DNA of 64,000 nucleotides from the NCBI GenBank assembly GCA_045837725.1, contig JBEWZL010000209.1, positions 496,001 to 560,000 of the forward strand, written 5' to 3'. Position numbers and translations under genes: made by a program. Each line of letters begins with the position of its first letter. Position 1 is the first letter of the stretch. This document shows positions 36,927 to 47,359 of the stretch, in pieces. Under the pieces are notes generated by a model that worked only from the letters and a program-made list of their open reading frames with translations, was not told the origin of the DNA and ran no database searches. This DNA is from Vermamoeba vermiformis (taxonomy: Eukaryota > Tubulinea > Echinamoebida).

Positions 36927-38695
36927 CTACATCGTAAAAGCTAATACAAGGCCAAGCCAGAAACTTCCGTGGACCAGACAGGCAGCGATTGATGTCACAG
37001 GTGTGCCAAGGTTTGGATTGCCAGTGCTTGGCTGTTGCGCCTGACTCTGCGGCACTTGCGGTACGGTAAATGATGCGCCACCAGTGACGTTAGCGCGTGG
37101 TTGAAACTGATTGACAATAGCTGCACGAAGCACTGCTGGATCTATTTCGTAGATCTGGATCTGTGGCAATTGCCAGTAACTGACACCATTAGGGTCTGTG
37201 GCATCGCTATCTACTGCTCGTCTCGGGAAATTTCCCGTGAAGAAATATTCCGGCCGTTCGGTTTCAAGCGCGCCAGGGAACCCAGTCATGACTTGATCCG
37301 CGACGGTTGAAGGCAACGTTCCAATTGAAGGACGCATTATATTATAGCCAGATCTATATTCACCAGTGCCGTAGAAGTATTGGGTAGCAGCCGCGCCGTC
37401 AGAGCTAGTTAAGACTCTCGGTGTCACTGGTTGCACGCCAGCCGTGTTGAACCACACATCAGTCGAGGTCAGGGGATTTCCAGCTTGCACGAAGAAACCG
37501 TTCGTAGAGCATATGTTGTTGAAGAGGCCGCCCTTAATAGCTTCAGTACCGAATACGGTATAAATAAGCATGTTCGTGGCCGGGACAGTGGTCTGATTGA
37601 ACTGGTTGACGGTATGGTGAAGTTGAGATCCGGTGACAAGACAATCTTCAATCCAATAGTTGATCGTTCCATAGTGGTCTGGAGGTCCATATGGCATCAC
37701 TTGGAAGAAGTCCATGTGCGTGCCTAACGCCGGATCCAGATCCATTGCACCTCGATGTAATTCTTGGTGAATATAGATGAACGAGTCATTGGTCGGGAGC
37801 TTGTCGTATCCATTTTCTCCATCAGCACTGACCTGGGAGGTGCTGAAAGGATTGTTCGTAGACTCGCCATAGTCATTGCCATAAAACTCCGAAACGAGAG
37901 CTTTAGCGATGTACCAGCCTCGGTTAGTTCCGCGCAAAGTGTTTCTTCTAGCCACGAAACTCCATGCCAGGTTGCAACGAAGGATCCAAGGCCATTTCTG
38001 GTACTCTGAAGGTGCTTGTCCTTTGAAAATTCCGCCGAATCTGTTGTCCTCGAAAATGAATCTGCCAGGAGAAACGCCTTCAGGCAGTTGATAGCCAGAA
38101 GTGCTTCTTATTTCAAAAATGTAGACGTTTGAGCCATCAATTTCAGCCGTCCAAGTGAAAGTCAGATTGCGGAAGACTATCCGATCTCCACTAAGCTGGA
38201 TTTGAGCATCGATGATCGGATTGTGTCCTTCATCAGGCTCTATAACAAGGCCACCGCCTTCGCCAAACGAGGGCCCTCTTCTATTTCCAGCTCCAATGCC
38301 AATGGAAGTGCTCCAAGCTCCGTTCTGGATTCTAATGCGGTTGTATTTGTTTGGAAACCTTGAGGCAGCGTCGTACATCGCGTCAGATAATGCGCTAATG
38401 TTGTTGATAGCAACGTCTGAGCCACCATTGCCAATGTAATCGTATCCTGCTTGCGGGAGGTCCTCCGGATCCCATTTGTATTGTGCAACGGTATTAAGAA
38501 TAGTGTTGCGGATCTGTTGTTGTTGCTCAGGCAAGCGACTAGGATCTCCGTATGGAAACCTAAATAATGGAGTTCGTTTAGCAATTAGCTGGGCCAAATC
38601 TTACAAAACAATGCTTACTCCAACGAACTCCCTGCTAACGCTGGTTGAATCAAGCAAAAGACAGCTAATAACGATAAGAATATTAGACAACGCAT
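36927..38695 (-). CDS. Secreted parallel beta-helix protein, probably GPI-anchored
   Basis: Two exons. Exon 1 is almost only the signal peptide (MRCLIFLSLLAVFCLIQPAL, cleavage after ALA), spliced in frame to FPYGDPSRLPEQQQ. The body of about 550 residues has the strand-turn rhythm and Asn-rich ladders of right-handed parallel beta-helix proteins (IDAQIQLSGDRIVFRNLTFT, GRFIFEDNRFGGIF, WSFVARRNTLRGTNRGWY, GTINYWIEDCLVTGSQLHHT). Bacterial-type surface carbohydrate lyases and hydrolases have this fold. No catalytic set can be assigned. The C-terminus is a Ser/Gln/Pro-rich spacer then a hydrophobic tail (HGSFWLGLVLAFTM), typical of a GPI-anchor signal. Start ATG 38693-38695. Confidence 0.75.
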
Positions 38696-39271
38696 TGTAG
38701 CCTCTATCGTTGATGATATTTTAATGAAATGAAAGATTTCCTAAACGAAAATTTATACCTGCCACCGAATCTTGATCAAATTGCGCTGACACTTGACAAA
38801 ATCGCTAATTGGAAGTACTGTCATATTAACGAATATACTTAACTTGACTACTAGGTTATACTTGACACTTACTATGACGCTTTAAATGTACCACTAATGG
38901 AGAGCTCATTTGTGCACAGTATGTTTACTCGCGGATCCTGTCACAGCTAGCCAACAACAAGATAACGTTAGAACTATTCTTATATTTGACTATGGCAAGT
39001 ACGTAGAATAAAAGATACGGAAATACCGCCCTAGGGGACCGGACATAACCGGTAGTTCGAGTTACAATCTTTGCAGCTAGATCTTCACTTGAATCCGTGG
39101 TCAAAATATGCAAAAGCAAGGCAAATTCGTAAGAAACTTTATTGTTTCTCGCTCGAGCAAATCACTAGTGCCATAACGGTGCCCTGCGACAATCAACCTG
39201 TACAGGTAGGATGAGGATTCATCTGCATACTTTAATCTTGTTGCCAGTCATCTGGGTTAAACTTGTTATGA
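38696..39271. other. Intergenic gap
   Basis: 576 bp upstream of the beta-helix gene. No coding sequence, tRNA or shared repeat recognised; the promoter of the beta-helix gene should lie at its left end. Confidence 0.5.
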
Positions 39272-39487
39272 ATGAGCCCTTCTCGTCCAATTTACTTGTT
39301 CCAGTCCTTGTTGCGCGAGAACAAATTGAACGCGGAAATTAAAAGTTTTGTTCTTAACGATTTAGCTTTGGAAACCACAATAAGGTAAATAAATAGATCG
39401 TCAAAATAGGCGATTAATTCTTTCATTCGCTTCAGGCGCCAACCGGTAATAGTCTTCGAATTGTTACTAGATGTCTACTGCCGTTGA
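39272..39487 (+). CDS. Candidate small spliced gene, about 54 residues
   Basis: A frame beginning ATGAGCCCTTCTCG reads MSPSRPIYLFQSLLRENKLN and on to LETTIR. It is interrupted by a typical 55-nt intron (GTAAAT ... TTCAG, 39384-39435 or so) that keeps the frame into RQPVIVFELLLDVYCR and a TGA at 39485-39487. The well-formed intron is the main evidence. The peptide is helical and amphipathic; I recognise no family. It could be a microprotein or the remnant of a larger gene. Confidence 0.4.
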
Positions 39488-39655
39488 GGTAATTGCGTTT
39501 CCTATATCAAAATAAAATATTCAATATTGATACTATCGATACAATATCATTCAGGAGAAATTTAGTTAGAGTAAAAATTTATTTAAAAATAGAAATTAAT
39601 TTAAAAATCTCTATTCACCAATATTAATCGTTCGTCATATCAACAGTCCTTGTAT

Positions 39656-41462
39656 ATGTATATTCCCGTGGAAATATGGGAATATATATTGAAAACTCAC
39701 AGCCTTTACGATTTGATCTTGCTACGATCGGTTAGCAAATACTTACACGAAGTATGCAAGTGCATTATTCGCAAAGAAGACGAAGAATTATTCGATCCAG
39801 AAGATTGCTTAGAATATTTTGCAAAAAATGGATTCAGTTCATGTCTTGTTTGGGCCCGCCAGATCAGCTATACGTGGACTTCGAGTCTTTGTGCAACAGC
39901 CGCTAAATACAATCACTTCGATACATTAAAAATATTGCGTGCTAATGGATGTGATTGGAATGCAGAGGTTTGTGAGCACGCAGCAGCTAATGGAAATTTA
40001 GAAATTTTAAAATGGGCTCACGAAAACGGATGTAAGTTCACTCAATAACTTAACATCGGAATTTAATACCATAATTAATGATCAGTTTTTATATTATACT
40101 GAATGGCGAATTAAGAATTTTCAGAAAAGTCTGAACAAAAAAATTTTTTGCCCAGGTCAATGGTCGAGCGACACGTGTTTGGCAGCCGCTAGAGCCGGGC
40201 AACTCGAATGCTTAAAATATTTGATTGATAAAAAAATCAATTTCTCAGGGAGAAATGCAGATTTAGTATCGACACAACTAGAGATGATCAAATATTTAAT
40301 GGACAATTCGTTCAAATTTAATGTCCAGCAAACCTACTTAAGAGCAGCTAAAGAAGGCAAATTGGACGTTATTAAATACATGCATAAGAACGGCATTGCT
40401 ATGTCTGAGCACTTGCTATCATCAGCCATAGAATTTGGATCCATCGAATTCGTCGAAGAGATCCGAGCGCTACCCAACCTGCCAGTACAATCAATGCACT
40501 TTTTACTTGAAAGAGTTAATGGAAATTTACCGATGGTGAAGTACATTGTTGAGGAGCTTAGAATTAATCCGAATTTGGACTCAGCTGCTCGGCTTGGATC
40601 ACTCGAAGTATTCAAATATCTTCACGAACAGCACCAGATACCAATCTCACCTTACACTTTTAAAGAAGCCGTGTCGAATGGTCACTTTGAATTGGTCAAA
40701 TATCTCGCGGACCGTAATGCACTAGTAATTGATGACGAGCTTTGTTTGCTTGCTGCAAGAACTGGCAACGTGGATCTGCTCAAATACCTTCATGAACGAG
40801 GATGTCCATTGAAACACGGCCCTCAGTTGAATATTTATACTGCCGCCGTATTGGCCAATAGCGTTGCGTGCATGAAGTATGCTGCCGAGAACGGATGCCC
40901 TTTGCCAGTAGCTTCTCACATGATTTGCCGTGCAGCTGTGGAAAACAACGCGTTAGATTGCTTAAAATACGCGCGAGAAATTGGATGCGAATGGAACGCG
41001 AGCGATTCAGTGCTTGGATTGTGTTACATTGCGATGACAGTTGGACACTTTGACATGTTCAAGTACCTCCATCAAAACGGCTGTGCACTGAACCAAGATT
41101 TTTGCATCCAAGCAGCTCGGTCAGGACGATTAGCATTCATGAAATACGCCAGAAAGTTCGTTCGTTGGGATGAAAAAGTTTGCGTGGCAGCTGCATCCAG
41201 TTTCTCAGTGACATGCTTGAAGTACGCACACAGCACTGGACTAAAATTAACTCCGGATGTCATTCGTGAAGCAGTCACGTGTTCGAGTATGGAATGCTTG
41301 AAGTACGCGGTCGAAAACGGATGTGAATGGCCGAGCGACATTTGGGCTTTGGCTGAAGACGCGGACTCTATTGCCATGTACATGTATATTACAGCGCATT
41401 GTCCGATACCCCAGAAGAAAATTGCAAAGAAAAAGAAGAAGACTCGCCCCCCTGTTTCGTAG
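39656..41462 (+). CDS. Amoeba-type ankyrin-like repeat protein, nearly intronless paralogue
   Basis: Two exons (39656-40031, 40156-41462) give 560 residues. The F-box-like N-terminus is MYIPVEIWEYILKTHSLYDL, then LILLRSVSKYLHEV. About 17 repeats of the same type as the gene at 25.8-28.4 kb follow (NGNLEILKWAHENGCQW, NALDCLKYAREIGCEW, SSMECLKYAVENGCEW). The only intron splits the Cys codon after 'HENG' (T|GT), the same place used by all introns in the paralogue, but the other repeats are fused into one long exon. The C-terminus is a short polybasic tail (KKIAKKKKKTRPPVS). Start chosen as the first ATG (39656). Function unknown. Confidence 0.8.
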
Positions 41463-41801
41463 TTACGAGGTTAAAATAAGTGTTTCAAACACTTCTTGTG
41501 ACCGATAGCGAGACCATAAACGTTGGTTGATTGTATATTTATTATTATTCAACAAGTATTTACAAGCGTTAAAGCAAGGTAAGCGGATGAGCCGCGATCC
41601 AATTACCCTTTCAGACTCGCTATTACTAATTAATTCCAAATTTTTTTCTGCTAATATTAAATAAGCTTTTTGAAATATTCACCCAGTAATTGTATTTTTA
41701 GTTAGCTCCTATTTTTTAAAAAATTAATTTAATTTAATTATTTTACGTTCAGATCTCTTTCTCTCCCTTCTCCTGCAGTGATTGCAACATAAAGAATAAT
41801 A
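41463..41801. other. Intergenic gap
   Basis: 339 bp, AT-rich, between two plus-strand genes. It carries the promoter of the ANKRD39-like gene; nothing else recognised. Confidence 0.5.
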
Positions 41802-42713
41802 ATGTCACATAAACACTCGCATGACCACGAGCACAAACATGGCCACGGACACCAATGCGATTGTTCTCAGCCAGCTCCAATGAGTCAAACACTCGATGAA
41901 TTAGAATTTGAACGAGGGCTGTGGGGTGCAGCGCGTGATGGCAATGACGAGCGTGTTGAGCAGTTGTTAAATCAGGTGCGTACTTTCTTATCCTACGATC
42001 TGAATTATTTGGTCTTTGCCATTAGTGCAGAGACCATTGTTAAATAACATTAATTAATAATTACTTGTAACTAGCAATTTTTCTTGAATTAATTCATCTT
42101 TAGAAGAAAGATCCGAACATGCGAGATCCGAGTGGTTACACCGCTTTGATATATGCAGCACGCGCAGGCTCGCTAAAAGTAAGTATTAAAACAGACATTA
42201 GCCGTCGTTGTCTATCATACAACTAAGTATTAACCAAGCACGTCATATTAGTGTTGTAAATTATTGCTTCAAAGTGGTGCCAATCCGAATATTGTAACGG
42301 ACTCGGGAAGGGTATGTATCAATCTTTTTAGCTTTGATTTGTTATAACATTAATAACGTGATGCATATTAACATATTAATAGGCTTCGCCGCTGCATCGA
42401 GCAGCATATTGCGGGCACAAACAAGTAGTCGAAATTTTGATTCAATACAAGGCTGATGTGAATATAGCGGATGATGATGGTTGTACTCCATTACATAAGG
42501 TAATGAAAGCGAATAATACTTTATCCCGGAATATAGGCTGGCTGAATCAGCGGATGGAGTCACATCTGTCTCAAGACTGACTGACTTCGACTAACAATCT
42601 TATATTAGGCTGCTCAACAAGGGCATTTATCAACAGTCGAGTCTCTACTATCGCAGGGAGCGAAGAAAGAGCTGCAGGACAAGAAAGGAAAAACAGCAGC
42701 TAGATCTGGCTAA
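41802..42713 (+). CDS. ANKRD39: Ankyrin repeat protein, ANKRD39 orthologue, C-terminal frameshift
   Basis: Five exons. A His-rich N-terminus (MSHKHSHDHEHKHGHGHQCD) may bind metal. The ANKRD39 signature QTLDELEFERGLWGAARDGN follows, then four ankyrin repeats: DPNMRDPSGYTALIYAARAG, CKLLLQSGANPNIVTDSGR, ASPLHRAAYCGHKQVVEILI and CTPLHKAAQQGHLSTVESLL. The frame ends KKGKTAARSG at TAA 42711-42713. One base out of frame, the DNA continues as DLAKERGHQQIERVLL with a stop at 42751-42753, exactly how such a final ankyrin helix should end. So there is one extra base near 42703: a real truncation or a sequencing error. Human ANKRD39 is of similar size and poorly characterised. Confidence 0.82.
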
Positions 42714-43039
42714 AGAACGTGGTCATCAACAAATAGAGCGTGTTCTGTTGTAATATGCATCGATGTAAATATGAGGCTTAGCTCAACACATGGCCTGACA
42801 AGGGAGTTTCGAAGAATTGACGGAGATGGGGTGCATAACAAATCTTTCAACAAACCATTATAGACCACGGGTAAGATTTAGTTACACATTAGAATCCATG
42901 ACATTCTATTCTCGCTCAAAAATTTAAGTGTTATTCTATTCTCCGAAATTCGCTGCCAATTTTCAAAAGGCGGGCTCAAAATCATTTTTAAATTATCTTC
43001 TGCGCGTACTACCTCATTCCTTTCTTTGCATTCTATTAA
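42714..43039. other. Intergenic gap
   Basis: 326 bp, containing the out-of-frame ANKRD39 tail to 42753 and then unassigned AT-rich sequence. Confidence 0.4.
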
Positions 43040-44255
43040 ATGGAGACCAAGAGAAACAAATTATTGTATAAAGCTAGCGTGGCTGGCTTACAACGCGATC
43101 TGGTCTGTCAAAAAAATATTGAAAATAATAGAAAAACTAATTCTTTCTAATTCTTAGTTCGAGCCATGGTGCAACCGTATCACCCCTGTTCAGCTCGATA
43201 CTGCCTACGACTTAATTTCCGAATTTATCTGCCTGAGATCCCGATCTGTTTCGCCTATTTTCAAAAAGAATCCACGCAAATACTTCAAGCACCTTGGATT
43301 CATCCATGACGCCATTGTGGAGCTCATTCCACTCGCTAGAAAGTTCAAGCATCTCTCTTGCCTCCAAATAGCACTCAACTTTGCTCGATCCAGATTTCTT
43401 CGAAAACGCAAGTACAGATGTCAGACCGATCTGGATTGCTGGAGGCCAATCGAGCTTGAAGAACCGAAGCCTCATATTACCTTCACCGATCCTAACATAG
43501 ACCCGAAGCCTCTGCAAACACACGTGTACAATTGCGCCAATTTTGCTACCTTGTCAGCTAACATTGACAAGCTCAGCAAAGTAGCTCAAAAAGAGAAGAG
43601 ACGGTTGCTCTTTCATGGCACGACTTGGACTAAAGCCGCGTCTGTTGCTAAAGGCATCAACATCGACTGTGCCTTGCCTCACTCGGAGTTTTCAGTTAGC
43701 AGTGCGTTTTACCTGACCGACGATTGGCACCAAGCACACTTGCACGCCATGTCTAAGACTACCATATATGGTTATGACGACCCTGCGGTAGTTCTTTATG
43801 CCGTGCCCGAAGCCTACTTTGACAACCGAGAAGCGCACGTGAAACTGCAAGAAGATCCGCAGCTGTGGCAAACTGTCGTGCAGCGCTGTCGCAATCCGAC
43901 TGACACTCAATGGAAGGACCAATGGGAGGAGTTTGCTAATGATTACGAATCACTGGAAGGACCCGTCCCCGCACCTGAGGATGCCGATCCAGATGCCGAT
44001 CCGAAACCGAAGAGAAACTCGTGGCAACTGGCAATTATTAGCGACAGAGGTGCTGCGCGACTAGACAAAACCTTAACAGGTATTGTAGTTTGGGGAGACT
44101 ATCCTGTTGTTGTTTCAAAGCCGACAATGGTTGCGCCACATTTGGCTCCGCCGGTCGTTCATGAACCAAAAAATCACGTGCCAGAAGTCATTGACGTTGA
44201 CATGAACGAACAAGCTTCACCAATCACAACGCCGAAGAAGATTGCCGTGCAGTAA
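43040..44255 (+). CDS. ADP-ribosyltransferase-fold protein of unknown role
   Basis: A short first exon (METKRNKLLYKASVAGLQRD) is joined, through an intron with an unusual GTCTGT donor, to an exon starting FEPWCNRITPVQLDTAYDLI; the latter then runs uninterrupted to TAA at 44255. The middle holds RRLLFHGTTWTKAASVAKGI and, 14 residues on, FSVSSAFYLTDDWHQAHLHA. This His-Gly-Thr then Phe-Tyr-Leu-Thr pattern is that of the ART (PARP/mono-ADP-ribosyltransferase) fold and of DUF3990-like proteins. The third motif with a catalytic Glu is not obvious. The C-terminus is Pro-rich and acidic. NAD-dependent activity is inference only. No signal peptide, so cytosolic or nuclear. Confidence 0.6.
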
Positions 44256-44623
44256 TAGAACAGTCGCAATTCGGTGCGGTCAACGAGTCATTGTTTCAAC
44301 TTTACTAATATATTTTTGTAATTTCGTTATCAAATTAAAAAGGTTTTCTTCGATATGAGCGTTCAGTGGCACTCTGCTCGTTGTCCAACCATAACTTCGG
44401 AATTCACAAAAATCTTAATGCAAGTTTCGAGAGATTATTGAGCGGTTTCTTATGCATGATCACTTATGCTACGTCATAGTGGTTGTTTTTTTGGCGGAAG
44501 GTGCTCGGCATGAGGGCACATTTAAGCATGCTGCCGTGACAACTGTCAACTTCGGACAAATTTAACTGCTTGATTCGGTTTTCGTTCAGTTGACATTTTG
44601 TTTGTTGTTCGATATGACACAAG
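44256..44623. other. Intergenic gap upstream of S74/LRR gene 1
   Basis: 368 bp without recognised genes. A CAAG acceptor-like site just before the gene 1 ATG leaves room for an upstream non-coding exon. Confidence 0.4.
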
Positions 44624-47184
44624 ATGCAGCAGTCCTTACACGTTAGATTTATATTTCAACTGTCGATCCCTTTGCACGGAGATTTCCAAGGAGCTTACTC
44701 ATTCAACATCGCTTCAGATGGCATTGGTATTATCGTAAAGAACCAAAACTCGTTGGATGAATGGTATTATCAAGTTCAACTCTTATCTTGCGATGGAGAC
44801 ACGGAGCTGGATGCGACAAAAGGTCTTACTTGGCCAAAACGAAACCTTTACGTTTTACAGACCAAAGAAAATACACAAATAGAAGGATTAGTGCTCAGAT
44901 TGAAGATAATCCATGGCACATTTGATTTTAGAAAAGTGAAAAGGCGAGCGATCAGATTTAACGTAAACTGCTTCCAGGCTGGCGCATTTATTGGCCGAGG
45001 AGCCTCTGAAATTTGTCAATTGCTTCCAAAGAAAAGAACAGCTGGCGATTCAGACGTCAATGGAGAAGGTAAATTATTTAACTACGAAATAATTATTTCT
45101 GGACACTCATCTAGGTGCATATCTTTTATTGGTCTCAAAGTTTCTCTTAGACAATTATTTCTTTCTATTTTTACGTTTAAAAAGTTCATTTTACTTGATT
45201 TCGCTTGGATCAGATCGAGGAATCTAAAACCATTCTCCGACAGTGCTTGTACCTATCATATGGTCTCAAAACAATGAAACGCAACAAGAACTGCCTCTTT
45301 TTCAGCCATTGCCACTCAAAAGCGAACAAACAGACGAGTTTCCTTCGAGCGACGAAGAACGACCACAGAAACGACAACGACTTGATCCACCTGGCCAACA
45401 ATCACTCCTATCAGAAGACAGCGCTTCGCCTCATGAAATACACAATACTGTTCCCGAGAACTACGATGTGGGTATGGTCTATGAGTCACCAGTCGAGGAA
45501 TCAGCCGATGCCGAACTATCACCTTACTACGCCCACCAAGAGAATACAGAGCTCATTTCAAATATGTAAGCACAATAACAATGCTTAGATAGGCGCCTAC
45601 TAACATTTTGTGATAGTAACTTGATGAATTATAGCGATGAGACATCGCCACATGACTTGCTAATGGCACGTGAACACACTGAGCAATACATGGTACTCTA
45701 CAACGGCAATGCTGAAGTCGTGGGCAACTTCAGAGCACTCAACTTCTACAAGGCATCTGATATCAATATCAAAGAAGACATTAGATTGCTCGTTGAAGGT
45801 ACGTGTGACGCGATCTGTGTGGATCCACTTTAAATTTTCTAATCCGTTGCGTGTGACAGATCGCGACCCACGCAACGTTATTCTGAAGATTGATGGCGTC
45901 GAATACAAGTTCAAAGACAATGTTCAGCACTCAACAAACAAACGATTCGTTGGTTACATTGCACAACAAATCGAAAGTGTTGTTCCTGAAGCAGTTCAGT
46001 TGATCGATGGCATTCTTCATGTGGACTACGAGTCATTGATTCCATATCTCAGTGAATCGATCAAACAGATCCGCAAGTTGTTGGACTCGTTGTACGCAGA
46101 GTTCATTTCAAAGCAACCGAACAAAGGCGAGAAATCAAAGAAGACACCAAGCACTGTACGAACACAAAGTCGAAGACGTGTGTGGCTGATCCCTGCGATC
46201 CTCGTACCTTTGGTCTTTGTGCTCGGAGCAGCAGTTGGTATCTTCTTTATGGTCAACTCTCACGGCCTCACGCCATACACTCCACCAGGTCACATAACGC
46301 CACTTACCAATGTTAGCGAGCCTCTAATCAACACCCCTGTTAACCTGCCACCTTCAAGCCCTGACAGAGATGTGTTGATGAAGTTGTTCGTGGCATTGAA
46401 CGGTACTAATTGGTTGCGCAAAGATGGATGGGGCAATGCATCTTCTGTGTGCACATGGAAAGGCATTACTTGTTCAAAAGACCGTGTTACAGGAATACAC
46501 TTAGCGAACAACAATCTGGTCGGAACTTTGCCTGAAGAACTCGGACAGTTGGAAATCATGACCCTCGATCTCGCTGATAACGATTTGCAAGGCTCAATTC
46601 CGGAGTCTGTTTGGTCTTTGGGATCGTTAGATGAGGTTGTAGTGAGCAACAATAAGAACCTCACCGGCACTCTCCCTTCGACATTCCGTGGTGAAACGCT
46701 CGAGTTGGCCGGCTGCAACTTTCAAGGCACAATTCCCCCGAATTTCTTCACTGGACGATTGTATTCGGTCAACATTTCGTCAAACGCACTCGTCGGAACG
46801 ATCCCTGAAATTCCTTTTAGCCGTAAAATTCCAGGCTACTTGGATCTTTCGCACAACAGATTGACAGGAAGTATTCCGTCACTGTTCGTCCTTGGCAATC
46901 TTTTCTTATCGTACAATCAACTCTCGGGCAATTTGTCTGCGCTTTTTTTGAGCCATGTGACGATGAATGGACTGGATTTGAGCCACAACAATCTGGAAGG
47001 AGATTTTTACTTGCCTGTAGACACTCCGATGTACAACATACTCGATGTATCATACAACAAGTTCAGCTCCTGCACGTACAAATTGTATGCCAGCGCAGTG
47101 AACTATTGCGATGCCTCGCAGAACGAGTTCAAATGTCCAATCCCGAAATGGTTGAAGAATGAATGTCGTGCCACATGCAACTGA
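44624..47184 (+). CDS. S74 self-cleaving membrane protein with LRR ectodomain, copy 1
   Basis: Four exons (44624-45068, 45244-45565, 45617-45798, 45860-47184), 757 residues. Residues 1-150: beta-rich domain ending GTFDFRKVKRRAIRF, shared with copy 2; it occupies the place of the NDT80-type DNA-binding domain of MYRF, but I cannot prove that identity. Residues 150-270: disordered, acidic, with an NLS-like PQKRQRLD. Residues about 285-400: peptidase S74/intramolecular chaperone domain (GNAEVVGNFRALNFYKASD) with Ser303 and Lys308 as the self-cleavage dyad, and VGYIAQQIESVVPEAVQLI. Then QSRRRVWLIP and one membrane helix (about 425-447), positive side inward. Residues 480-757: plant-like LRR ectodomain with N-cap (CTWKGITC), LxGTIP/LxGSIP repeats and a cysteine C-cap. 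Inferred: a trimer that cleaves itself and frees a soluble N-terminal part. Confidence 0.85.
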
Positions 47185-47359
47185 CCATGAAATGTAATTA
47201 CAATGTAAATACTCGTTTAAACAAACACTTTGCTAAGCTTACTGGAGAGCTTTCTTCATCTTCATTTAAGTAACTTTTTTTAGATCTAATTTGCACTACC
47301 CCTTATCAGTAAATTAACACCTTATTAATTGCTAATGTACATTTTATTTCGATTTTTTG

